From Novosphingobium percolationis (GTDB lineage: Bacteria; Pseudomonadota; Alphaproteobacteria; Sphingomonadales; Sphingomonadaceae), in contig NZ_JAILYM010000005.1 in NCBI RefSeq assembly GCF_020179425.1, positions 276,049 to 340,048 of the forward strand: a DNA stretch of 64,000 nucleotides. The letters are read 5' to 3'. Position 1 is the first letter of the stretch. The number at the start of each line of letters is the position of its first letter. Made by a program: the position numbers and the translations under genes. The notes under the pieces were generated by a model. That model made no database searches. It was not told where the DNA came from and saw nothing but the letters and a program-made list of their open reading frames with translations. Shown here in pieces: positions 37,106 through 45,379 of this stretch.

Positions 37106-38992
37106 CTAGCGCATCACAGCGGGCAGACGCGGGCGATCTGCCACCGCGGTGGTGACGATGGCGCGCTTCTTGCGCTCGTCGGCAGGCTTCCAGGGTTCGC
37201 CTCCATCCATGTGATAGGCATGGCACATCGCGCAGCCCGACTTGACCGGGTCCTTCACGTTCGCGCCCGCCAGCTTCGCGCCATCCTCGCCCACGTGGCA
37301 GGAACGGCATCCGCCCGGCCCATCGAGCCCCGGCACCAGCAGGTCCGATGCGTCGTTCGAGGTTTTCGCGCGGGTGTGGCACGTGGCGCAGTCGGTCTTG
37401 CGGTGGTCGGTGTGGTCGAACCAGCCGACGTGGTAATAGCGCGTGTTCTGCGCCACCTTCTGCACCGCAAAGCCATCGGTCGCCGCGCCGCCGGTGCGGG
37501 TCACGGTGTGGCAGTCGAAGCACATGCCGCCCTTGCCGAAGACTTGCGCCACCGCCTGGTCGCCGCGCGTCGGATAGAAATGCACCGCGCGGGCATAGTC
37601 CGCCGCGCTTGCCGTGCGTGCGGCATCGCCCGGAATGCGCCGCGCCATGCCCGACAGCATCGCGGGCCGCGTGGGCGCGCCGCCGCGATAGTAGGCGCGC
37701 AAGTCGGCCACCACCTGCTCCGGCTGACCATGGCGGAGCGTGCGGAAGGTGCCGCCGATCTGGTCGAAGGTCAGCGAATGGCAGCTCTCGCAGGCTTCCT
37801 CCATCACCACCGGCTTGAACCGTGCGCCACCGGCCTCGGCCTTGTGGCAATCCTGGCAGCCCAGTGCGTCGTTTGCGGCGAACTGGCCCGGGCGGCGGCG
37901 CACCATCTGCGCCACGCCGTTGCTGTGCGACAGGTGCTGTGCGTGCGTGAACTTCAGCCCGTTCGCTTCCTTCAGCCCCGGCGCCCAGCTTACTTGCGCG
38001 AACACGGGCTTGCCGTCCGCCGCCACCGTCCGGATCAGGCTGGGGCGGAACTGGGGATGGGCCGTTCCGAAATCGGCGGCGTCGGCAAGTTTGCTGTCGG
38101 GCAAGCGAGACCTCAATCCGTCGTGGCAATCGGTGCAGAATTGCTGCCGCGTGGCGGGCATAGCACCGGCACCTTCATGCTCGGTGTGACATCCGACACA
38201 CCGGCCTTGCGGACGATTGAACGTGCTCGCCACCGCCTGCGTCAGCCGCGCCATGCCTTGCGGTTCGCCCCGCGCGCGCAGCAGCCGTGCGCCATCTGGA
38301 ATGTGGCTGTGCGCGTCTTCCTTGTGGCAGGTGAGGCAGGCGTTGTCGGTCACCGCGACGAAGGCCTTGGTGTGGCAGGCCTGGCAGTCGTTCTCAAGGT
38401 TGTGGTGGGCAAGGCTCAGGTGCCCCGATTTCCACGCCGTATCGCCATGCACGCCCGCCGGACGCCGCGCGTCCTTGTCCATCGCCAGCGGCTGGTAGGT
38501 GGCATAAGTCCAGATCGGCACGGCGAGGAACGCCACCAGCATGGCCAGCGCGAACACCCATGCCGACGCGCGCTTGCCCGGCAGCAGGCCCTTCAGCGTG
38601 AACGCGCTGCCCAGGTCGATGTCCTCGGCGCTTTCCGAGACCGCTTCGATCCGGCGCACGGTGATCACCGGCGCGCCGCTGTCGGCATCGCGCGAGACGG
38701 TCAGGCGGTGCCCGCCAAAGCCCAGCTCCGCGCCCACGGCGGGATCGATCGTGCGGCTCTTGGTGCTGCGCCCGTCGGCCTCGAAGGGTTGTTCGCCCAG
38801 CGATTCGACCAGCAACACCCCGTCGCGCTCGATCCGCGCCCGCGCATGGCGGGGGTCGACCGCGAGGTCGGGCAGATGGACGGCGCAAGCCGAATCGCGG
38901 CCGATCAGCAGTTCGTCGCCCTCGATCGTGGATGGGCGGACGATCTCCTCGCCGTTGGACTTGAGCGCGATCTGGCGGACCAGGAACGTCAT
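37106..38992 (-). CDS. FHA-domain decaheme c-type cytochrome
   Basis: The 628-residue product joins two parts. Residues about 20-112 form an FHA domain (LIGRDSACAVHLPD, with PRHARARIE), which usually binds phosphothreonine in the cytoplasm. A membrane segment covers about 144-163. The rest carries ten CxxCH heme sites, with first cysteines at 203, 219, 265, 286, 379, 401, 491, 535, 562 and 587, and would lie in the periplasm. The ATG at 38992 gives MTFLVRQIAL. It follows the b-type membrane protein by 10 bases. It is a candidate electron carrier whose activity may be linked to a kinase signal. Confidence 0.88.
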   Translation of the reverse strand: MTFLVRQIALKSNGEEIVRPSTIEGDELLIGRDSACAVHLPDLAVDPRHARARIERDGVLLVESLGEQPFEADGRSTKSRTIDPAVGAELGFGGHRLTVSRDADSGAPVITVRRIEAVSESAEDIDLGSAFTLKGLLPGKRASAWVFALAMLVAFLAVPIWTYATYQPLAMDKDARRPAGVHGDTAWKSGHLSLAHHNLENDCQACHTKAFVAVTDNACLTCHKEDAHSHIPDGARLLRARGEPQGMARLTQAVASTFNRPQGRCVGCHTEHEGAGAMPATRQQFCTDCHDGLRSRLPDSKLADAADFGTAHPQFRPSLIRTVAADGKPVFAQVSWAPGLKEANGLKFTHAQHLSHSNGVAQMVRRRPGQFAANDALGCQDCHKAEAGGARFKPVVMEEACESCHSLTFDQIGGTFRTLRHGQPEQVVADLRAYYRGGAPTRPAMLSGMARRIPGDAARTASAADYARAVHFYPTRGDQAVAQVFGKGGMCFDCHTVTRTGGAATDGFAVQKVAQNTRYYHVGWFDHTDHRKTDCATCHTRAKTSNDASDLLVPGLDGPGGCRSCHVGEDGAKLAGANVKDPVKSGCAMCHAYHMDGGEPWKPADERKKRAIVTTAVADRPRLPAVMR

Positions 38993-39002
38993 GGCTTGGC
39001 CC

Positions 39003-39899
39003 TCACCAGTAGAAGAACACGGCGACGACATGCGCCGACAGCGCCGCGATCAGGGCAAAGGTCACCGGCACGTGGACATAGAGCCACGCCTGCAACCAGG
39101 TCTTGAGCTTGAGGTGCCGCCGCATCCGCGACAGCATCGCTTCCTTGCGCGTCAGCAGAGCGTCGACCTTGTCGAGCGGATCGTCCGCCCGGCGCGGCAG
39201 GAACGCCCGGCGCTGGCGCAGCTCGCCCGCCGCTGCGCGCGTCGCATCCTTGGGATAGCGCCCGGTCAGCCGGTTCCAGAACGTGCCCGCGAAGGGATCT
39301 TCCTCAAGGCTGCGGTTAACCAGCACGGCGTTCTCCGCATCCAGCGGCTGCGCGGCATCGTGGATCTGCCGGTCGAGCGAGCGGATCGCCTCGACCATCT
39401 GCTTTTCGGTGATCGCGCCTTCGGCGTCATAGCGGTTTTCCGACAAGGCGCGCGGCAGCGTGGCATAGACCCAGATGCCGAACATGCCCGACACGATCAC
39501 CAGCATCATCAGCGCCCAGGCCAGCGTGTGCACGTTCCAGCCGAAGGCAAAGCCCGAATGCAGCGTGCCCACCACGATCAGCAGCAGGCCAAGGTAGACG
39601 TGTGCGCTCGTCCACGCCTTCAGGCTCCAGCGCCCCGGCGTGATCGCCCGCTTCCTCACCCCCAGCATGGTCAGCCACAGGATCAGCAGCGCGCCGATCG
39701 TGCCCAGCGTATAGCCCAGCCAGCTCGATCCGAAGTGCGTGCCCGGCAGCGGCACGAACAGGTAGAGCCCGATCAGCAACGTCGCGAGCGCGGCGGACAG
39801 CTTGAGCCAGCGATAGTTCCGATGCGCGAGGAAGCCCTCGTGCGTGGCGGTGCGCTCGCGGCTGGCGCCGGTGCGGCGGCGCGGGGCAAGGCTCGCCAT
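39003..39899 (-). CDS. Cytochrome b-like membrane protein
   Basis: The 298-residue product has about five membrane segments (34-50, 62-80, 97-117, 124-147, 272-296). Histidines lie where heme b ligands are expected: H100, H114 and H124 in the middle pair of helices, and H276 and H290 in the last. A charged loop of about 120 residues (150-270) separates the last helix. It would carry electrons between the cytosolic iron-sulfur chain and the periplasmic cytochrome, perhaps through quinone. Family assignment is by pattern only. Confidence 0.72.
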   Translation of the reverse strand: MASLAPRRRTGASRERTATHEGFLAHRNYRWLKLSAALATLLIGLYLFVPLPGTHFGSSWLGYTLGTIGALLILWLTMLGVRKRAITPGRWSLKAWTSAHVYLGLLLIVVGTLHSGFAFGWNVHTLAWALMMLVIVSGMFGIWVYATLPRALSENRYDAEGAITEKQMVEAIRSLDRQIHDAAQPLDAENAVLVNRSLEEDPFAGTFWNRLTGRYPKDATRAAAGELRQRRAFLPRRADDPLDKVDALLTRKEAMLSRMRRHLKLKTWLQAWLYVHVPVTFALIAALSAHVVAVFFYW

Positions 39900-39902
39900 G
39901 GC

Positions 39903-42479
39903 TCAGGCTCCCTCGTTCTCGAGCCGTGCGACGGTCAGGAACTCGTCGGGCGAAACGCGGATCGCCGCCCCGGTCGGGCACGCGCGCACGCAGCTGGGGC
40001 CGCCCTCGATGCCGGCGCACATGTCGCACTTGATCGCCTTCTTGCGGTCGAGCGCCTCGTCCACCGCCGGATCGCCGGTGTACTTGGTGTTCTTCTTCGA
40101 CCACTTGTACGGCGGCTCGCCGGGGCCCGGCCCCTTGCCGAGGAACAGCCAGCTCAAAAGGCCCGGCTTCTTCGGCGGCACCTTGTCCATGCGGATCACG
40201 CCATAGGGGCAGTTGCGCTGGCAATTGCCGCAGCCGATGCAGGTATCGTTGATGCGCACTTCGCCGTCCGGCCCGCGCTGGATCGCGTTGGGCGGGCAAT
40301 CGGCCATGCAGTGCGGGTGTTCGCAGTGGCGGCAGCTGGTGGGCACGTGCAGGTGGGCGAAGCTCTTGCCCGCCTCGCGATCGAGCCGCGACAGGCCGTC
40401 ATGGCTGTCGGCGCAGGCCTTTTCGCAATTGTCGCAACCCACGCACAGCCGCTCATCGATCAGCAGCACGTCGGTCGCTTCGCCCAGCCCTTGCGAAACG
40501 AGGAACTTGGCCTGTTCCGAATAGAGATCGACGACGCCCGAAAAGCCGTCCTTCTTCGATTCGACGAAGGCATTGGTGCGGCGGCGCACCTCCATGTCCT
40601 TGCGCGCGCGTTCGAGCAGCGCGGGCTTGGCCGACAGCACGCGCGAAAACGCCTCGCCGTCGATCCTTATCACTTCGCTCTTGATCGCGGCGCGTACCGT
40701 GGCGGTGCGCTGGCCGCCGTCGATCAGCGCCATTTCGCCGACATAGGAGCCTGCGGGCAGGTATGACAGGAACACCGGCTTGCCGCCGACTTCCTTCTCC
40801 ACGATCATTGAGCCGACGCGGATGACGTAGATGTCCTTGTCGTCGTCGCCTTCCTTGATGATCGCATCGCCCGCGCGCACCGAGACGATCTTCGCCTTGT
40901 CGACCACTTCGGCCACGTCTTCCTTGACCAGCCCCGATCCGAACATCTGCAGCAGCTGGCGCTCGATCGAGATGCGCTCGATCGCGCGCTTGGCGCTCGG
41001 CACCTGGCTCTGCAGCTTGAGCGCGGCGTTGCGGCTGATCTCGACGCAGATGCAGTCTTCCGCCGCCACGATCGTTGCGCCGCGCCGCCGGCCCGAGATC
41101 AGGCCGACTTCGCCGAAGATCGTGCCCGTCGGAATCGGCACCACCTTGCTCGCATCGTTGGGATCGAGCCGCACGTGGACCGATCCGTCGGCAATCGCGA
41201 ACAGCGACGATCCGGGGTCGTTCTTCTCGAAGACCGTCGCGCCCTTGCGGTAGAAGCGCGCGTCCGAATCGAGCATGAACTCGCGCAGCTGCAGCGTGGT
41301 CATGCCTTCGAGGATGGTCACGCGGCCGCGCAGGAACTCCAGCCAGTCGTTGACGCTGCGATTACCGGGAAGCCCTGCGAACTTGGCCTCCAGCAGCGGC
41401 TCGTCGGCGGGCTTCAACGTCCGGTTGCCCGCGATGAACTCGACCACGTCATAGCCCTGGTTCATGCAGTGCTTGATCAGCGGATAGCCGGCCAGCGCGC
41501 CGATCACGAAGATGCCCGGTGCGCTCGATTCGAACTGCGGCGACAGCGTGGGGAAGGCGAGGCGGTCGGTGCTGGCGAACTCGATCCCGCAAGCCTCGAC
41601 AAAGCCGCGCGGCGGGGCCGAACCGATGCGGGCGATGATCCGGTCGCAGCGGATGCGCTCCTCGCCATCGCGGGTGTTGAGCGTGATCCAGCCCGGCTCG
41701 ATCGCCTTGGTCTCGGTTTCGTAGCGGATGGTCAGCTTGCCCGCGGCGTCGTCCTCGGCCAGCGCCTTGGCATTGGGTTCCTTGGCCGTGGCGAAACTTT
41801 CGCGCACGTTGGCCGACTTGGGATTGCGGTTGAGGATGGTGACGACGTTGCCCTGCGCCGGGTCTTCGGCAAGGCCGCGCGCGTTCTCGATTCCGGCATC
41901 GCCCGTGCCGACCACCACGATGTGTTCGTCGAGGATCGCGGTGGGATCGTCGAGCTGGTAGGTCACGTGCGGCAGGTCGAAGCCGGGGCAGCGCATCAGG
42001 TTGGGGTTGCCCTGCGTGCCGATCGCCAGCACGACCGTTTCGGCCATGACCGTCTCGCCATTGGTCAGCTCGATCGCATAAGGCGGGGCGTGGCGCTGGA
42101 TTTCCTTTGTGGTGGTCGATCCGTCGCGCGCGCGGGTCACGATCTTCTGGATCGAGCCGGGAATCGCCTCGCCGGTGCCGCGGATCGCCTTGACGTCGGC
42201 ATCGTACTTCACGTTCACGCCCAGTTCGGCGGTGCGCGCATTCCACTTTTCGAGGATGTCCTCGCGCTTGCCCGCGTCGAATTCCTGGTCGGAGCGCAGG
42301 ATCAGCTGTGATGGCGTGGCCATCACGTGCTTGCCCTTCTGGTATTTGAAGATCGTGTCCGACAGGTGGTCGGTCTTTTCGAGCAGGACATGGTCGAGCC
42401 CGAGCTGCGCCGCCCGGCTCGCCGCGCTCATTCCTGCGGGGCCTGACCCCACGATCGCAACCTTGTAGACCACACTCAC
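39903..42479 (-). CDS. Fused FAD/NAD(P) reductase, two cNMP-binding domains, four [4Fe-4S]
   Basis: The 858-residue chain has three parts. Residues 1-370 are a thioredoxin-reductase-like flavoprotein with FAD motif GSGPAG (11-16) and NAD(P) motif GTGDAG (191-196); the redox-active CxxC of true thioredoxin reductases is not seen. Residues about 395-510 and 525-640 are two CAP_ED-type cyclic-nucleotide-binding domains, each keeping the phosphate-binding pattern GE...RxAT (E457/R466 and E582/R591). Residues 670-858 are a DmsB/HybA-like ferredoxin with four Cys clusters: 679/682/685/689, 716/719/724/728, 747/750/753/757 and 818/821/830/834. It starts the operon. It should move electrons from NAD(P)H into the membrane protein, gated by a nucleotide. 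Confidence 0.88.
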   Translation of the reverse strand: MSVVYKVAIVGSGPAGMSAASRAAQLGLDHVLLEKTDHLSDTIFKYQKGKHVMATPSQLILRSDQEFDAGKREDILEKWNARTAELGVNVKYDADVKAIRGTGEAIPGSIQKIVTRARDGSTTTKEIQRHAPPYAIELTNGETVMAETVVLAIGTQGNPNLMRCPGFDLPHVTYQLDDPTAILDEHIVVVGTGDAGIENARGLAEDPAQGNVVTILNRNPKSANVRESFATAKEPNAKALAEDDAAGKLTIRYETETKAIEPGWITLNTRDGEERIRCDRIIARIGSAPPRGFVEACGIEFASTDRLAFPTLSPQFESSAPGIFVIGALAGYPLIKHCMNQGYDVVEFIAGNRTLKPADEPLLEAKFAGLPGNRSVNDWLEFLRGRVTILEGMTTLQLREFMLDSDARFYRKGATVFEKNDPGSSLFAIADGSVHVRLDPNDASKVVPIPTGTIFGEVGLISGRRRGATIVAAEDCICVEISRNAALKLQSQVPSAKRAIERISIERQLLQMFGSGLVKEDVAEVVDKAKIVSVRAGDAIIKEGDDDKDIYVIRVGSMIVEKEVGGKPVFLSYLPAGSYVGEMALIDGGQRTATVRAAIKSEVIRIDGEAFSRVLSAKPALLERARKDMEVRRRTNAFVESKKDGFSGVVDLYSEQAKFLVSQGLGEATDVLLIDERLCVGCDNCEKACADSHDGLSRLDREAGKSFAHLHVPTSCRHCEHPHCMADCPPNAIQRGPDGEVRINDTCIGCGNCQRNCPYGVIRMDKVPPKKPGLLSWLFLGKGPGPGEPPYKWSKKNTKYTGDPAVDEALDRKKAIKCDMCAGIEGGPSCVRACPTGAAIRVSPDEFLTVARLENEGA

Positions 42480-42757
42480 CGGCGCGCGTCCCCCGCCATG
42501 CAGGGCGACCGGCGCCTCGTCCGTGCGCCATCTCCCCCCGTCTTTTCTGTCGTTGTTGATCGGCGCGAACCCGTCTGGTTTGCAAGCTTAGCCCAAGCAT
42601 GGCGCTTTGCCACCTGCAAATCGTCCCGGTATCGGCGCTATGTTCGACCTGCTTTTCCAAGGGCCTGCGGTGCGGCTTGCGTACCCGCCCGCCGCCGCGA
42701 TATGCGCGCAAGGCATGGCACGGCGCGTCACTTCCCGACGCGGTGCAGGAGCGTGGA

Positions 42758-43774
42758 ATGACCGAGGCCGAGATCCCGTCCAGCAGCGCCGATGCGGGCG
42801 ATGATGCAGGCACCCGGCCTGCCGGGCGCGCGGGCAAGCTGCTGCTTGGCCTGGCCGCCGTGGTCGCGCTTGCGGCGGGCGGGGTCGCCGCCTTCCGGCA
42901 GCCGCACGAAAACGTCGCGCAGATCCAGCCGCAACCGCCGGTCCCGATGGAAAGCCAGACGCCTTCGGTCGATGACGTCATCGCCAAGCTGGAAAAGCGG
43001 CTGGCCGACAATCCCGACGATGCCGAAGGCTGGCGCATGCTCGGCTGGTCCTATTTCCAGACCGAACGCTATGCCGAAGCCGCGACCGCGTTGAAGAAGG
43101 CGACGAAGCTCGATCCCGAACACGCCGAGACCTTCTCGTTCCTGGGCGAGGCGCTGGTGCTCGCCAGCAACAAGGAAGGCCGCATCCCGCCCGATGCGCG
43201 CGCCGCCTTCGACAAGGCCCTGAAGCTCGACCCCAAGGACGCGCGCGCGCGCTATTTCAAGGCGGTCGCCATGGACCTCTCCGGTAACCACCGCCGCGCG
43301 ATCAAGGCCTGGTTCGCGCTGCTGGCCGATACCCCCGCCGATGCGCCCTATGCCGAGGACATCCGCAAGGTGATTCGCGAGGTGGGTGCCAAACACAAGA
43401 TCGAGGTCGAGGAGCGCCTCGCCGAAGCGCAGTTCGCCGCGCCCGCTGGCGGCATGACGACCGACGGCGCGAAAGTCGCCGCGGCGGGAATTCCCGGTCC
43501 GACCAGCGCCGACATGAAAGCCGCCGCCGGACTGCCCAAAGGCCAGCAGGAGGCGATGATTCGCTCCATGGTGGACGGGCTCGAAACGAAGCTGAAGAAT
43601 CGCCCAGACAATGCCGATGGCTGGATCATGCTGATGCGCAGCCGGATGCAGCTGGGCGAACCTTCGCGCGCGGCGCAGGCGCTCAAGGACGGGCTGGCCG
43701 CCTTTCGTAACGATCAGCAGAACGCGCGCCGCCTGCGCGAAGCGGCTTCCAGCATCGGCGTGGCCGGGGCGTGA
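42758..43774 (+). CDS. CcmI/CycH-like TPR protein
   Basis: The 338-residue product has an N-terminal membrane anchor (about residues 27-45) and TPR repeats (DAEGWRMLGWSYFQTERYAEAATALKKA, then DARAAFDKALKLDPKDARARYFKA and a distal DNADGWIMLMRSRMQLGEP). This matches the TPR part of CcmI/CycH/NrfG, which presents apocytochrome c for heme attachment. The usual N-terminal CcmI segment is short. The ATG follows GCAGGAGCG. It is divergent from the multiheme-cytochrome operon (278-base gap, no gene seen), which hints at a maturation role. Confidence 0.75.
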   Translation: MTEAEIPSSSADAGDDAGTRPAGRAGKLLLGLAAVVALAAGGVAAFRQPHENVAQIQPQPPVPMESQTPSVDDVIAKLEKRLADNPDDAEGWRMLGWSYFQTERYAEAATALKKATKLDPEHAETFSFLGEALVLASNKEGRIPPDARAAFDKALKLDPKDARARYFKAVAMDLSGNHRRAIKAWFALLADTPADAPYAEDIRKVIREVGAKHKIEVEERLAEAQFAAPAGGMTTDGAKVAAAGIPGPTSADMKAAAGLPKGQQEAMIRSMVDGLETKLKNRPDNADGWIMLMRSRMQLGEPSRAAQALKDGLAAFRNDQQNARRLREAASSIGVAGA

Positions 43775-43817
43775 GCCTCGGTGCCGGCCCGTTTCTGGCC
43801 GCGCCAGCGGTATTGTA

Positions 43818-43833
43818 TAAGGGCAATCCCTTA
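43818..43833. terminator. Short hairpin after the TPR gene
   Basis: TAAGGG (43818-43823) pairs perfectly with CCCTTA (43828-43833) around a CAAT loop. It lies 43 bases after the stop of the TPR gene. It is short and has no long T run, so it is only a possible terminator. Confidence 0.35.
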
Positions 43834-43880
43834 AATTCGGTATCGAAGTGGCAAACGATTTTCGTCGCACCGCGCCACTT

Positions 43881-43921
43881 ACGATAAATTAACCTTTATC
43901 GTTCATTCCTCCTATGGTTAA
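43881..43921. promoter_or_regulatory. Palindrome and TTAACC motifs before ctrA
   Basis: ACGATAAA (43881-43888) and TTTATCGT (43895-43902) form a perfect inverted repeat around TTAACC. On the other strand TTAACCAT (43914-43921, read ATGGTTAA on the plus strand) follows. TTAACCAT is a known half-type of the CtrA recognition sequence in alphaproteobacteria. Together they fit autoregulation of ctrA. The region is A/T-rich against a GC-rich background, as expected for a promoter. Confidence 0.5.
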
Positions 43922-43991
43922 TGGGGCGCACGTCCGGTCCGAGAAGGTTTCGGGATTGCGCTGGGGACTGGCATTTATTTGGGGGCGCTTC

Positions 43992-44693
43992 ATGCGTGTG
44001 CTGCTGATCGAGGACGAGCCGACGACCGCCAAGGCGATCGAGCTCATGTTGAGTGCCGAGGGTTTCAACGTCTATTCCACCGACCTCGGGGAAGAAGGCC
44101 TCGATCTGGGCAAGCTCTACGACTACGATATCATCCTGCTCGACCTGAACCTGCCCGACATGCACGGGTATGACGTGCTCAAGAAGCTGCGCGTCGCCAA
44201 GGTGCAGACGCCGGTGCTGATCCTGTCGGGCATCTCGGAAATGGACAGCAAGGTCCGCTCGTTCGGCTTCGGCGCCGACGATTACGTGACCAAGCCCTTC
44301 CATCGCGAAGAACTCATCGCCCGCATCCACGCCGTGGTGCGCCGTTCGAAGGGCCACTCGCAGTCGGTCATCCGCACCGGCAAGCTTTCGGTCAACCTCG
44401 ACGCCAAGACCGTCGAGGTCGACAGCGCCCGCGTCCACCTGACGGGCAAGGAATACGCGATGCTCGAGTTGCTCTCGCTGCGCAAGGGCACCACGCTGAC
44501 CAAGGAAATGTTCCTCAATCACCTCTACGGTGGCATGGACGAGCCCGAACTCAAGATCATCGACGTGTTCATCTGCAAGCTGCGCAAGAAGTTGGCGCAT
44601 GCCTGTGGTGGTGAAAACTACATCGAAACCGTCTGGGGCCGCGGCTACGTGCTGCGCGATCCCGACGACATGAGCGCGATCGAAGCGGCCTGA
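43992..44693 (+). CDS. ctrA: CtrA-family cell-cycle response regulator
   Basis: CtrA is the OmpR-type response regulator that controls cell-cycle, motility and polarity genes in alphaproteobacteria. The 233-residue product has a receiver domain with acidic pocket E8/D9 and phosphoacceptor D51 ([10 protein letters not shown]). A winged-helix DNA-binding domain follows from about residue 125 ([30 protein letters not shown] end). I chose the ATG at 43992 giving MRVLLIEDE; an upstream in-frame ATG at 43914 would add 26 unconserved residues. It ends at a strong terminator. Confidence 0.95.
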   Translation: MRVLLIEDEPTTAKAIELMLSAEGFNVYSTDLGEEGLDLGKLYDYDIILLDLNLPDMHGYDVLKKLRVAKVQTPVLILSGISEMDSKVRSFGFGADDYVTKPFHREELIARIHAVVRRSKGHSQSVIRTGKLSVNLDAKTVEVDSARVHLTGKEYAMLELLSLRKGTTLTKEMFLNHLYGGMDEPELKIIDVFICKLRKKLAHACGGENYIETVWGRGYVLRDPDDMSAIEAA

Positions 44694-44728
44694 TCCGCTT
44701 TTCACGCCATCCCCACGAAGTACCCCCG

Positions 44729-44756
44729 ACGGCCCGCGCTCCCTGGCGCGGGCCGT
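44729..44756 (+). terminator. Intrinsic terminator of ctrA
   Basis: ACGGCCCGCGC (44729-44739) pairs perfectly with GCGCGGGCCGT (44746-44756) around a 6-base loop, and TCTTTAT follows. It lies 36 bases after the ctrA stop. Confidence 0.9.
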
Positions 44757-44782
44757 TCTTTATGCCCGCCAGGTCTGCCGGA

Positions 44783-45229
44783 TCAGCACTTGTAGCGTTC
44801 GCCAAGAATGATCGCGCATCCCTCTTCGACGTTCATCGTCCAGTCCATCGCATCATACCCGCCTTGCGGATAGTTGCCGCCACCACCTGCGCCGTACTGG
44901 ACGACAAGCGTCAGGCGGTAGTTCGGGTTGCCCTGGCCGTTCACCCGGGCAGGCTTGCCGTTTTCATCGGCGAGTAACCAGTATTTTATAGGGATCGGTG
45001 CGACCATGTGCGGCTGGAAACTGCCGGTTCCATCGGCTCGAAGCTCGACCAGCGGCTCGCCCTTCTTCTCGTAACGGTACGTTCCGAAAAGCTCCTCGGG
45101 AAGCACGGTCGTCACGGGCGTGGATGCACCGTTGAGCGGAACGTGCTGGATTTTCTGCGCATATACTTGCGGTGCACCCACCAGAATTACGGCAAGTGCT
45201 GAACAAAATGTGGCTTTGCGGTGCTGCAT
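44783..45229 (-). CDS. Exported protein of unknown function
   Basis: The 148-residue product has a signal peptide (about residues 1-24, ending QVYAQ) and then a soluble domain with no family I recognise. Notable strings are FGTYRYEKKGEPLVELRADGTGSFQPH, which looks like a beta-sandwich with a lipocalin or calycin-like start, and a C-terminus ending in Cys with another Cys (EEGCAI) that could form a disulfide. The ATG follows GGGAG. Its stop lies 27 bases from the ctrA terminator on the opposite strand; it is divergent from trmB. Confidence 0.7.
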   Translation of the reverse strand: MQHRKATFCSALAVILVGAPQVYAQKIQHVPLNGASTPVTTVLPEELFGTYRYEKKGEPLVELRADGTGSFQPHMVAPIPIKYWLLADENGKPARVNGQGNPNYRLTLVVQYGAGGGGNYPQGGYDAMDWTMNVEEGCAIILGERYKC

Positions 45230-45379
45230 ATCTTCTCCCGTCTCTGAGAAATCTGCCCGATTTGCAGTATGGTCCAAGTTAGATGCTGCACGGTCAATTT
45301 TGCAAGGCATCGGTTGCGCATCTACCGCTCGCGCCGTCTCCCATTGACCCCTGCCCCGGACCCTGCCAACGGCCCCGCC

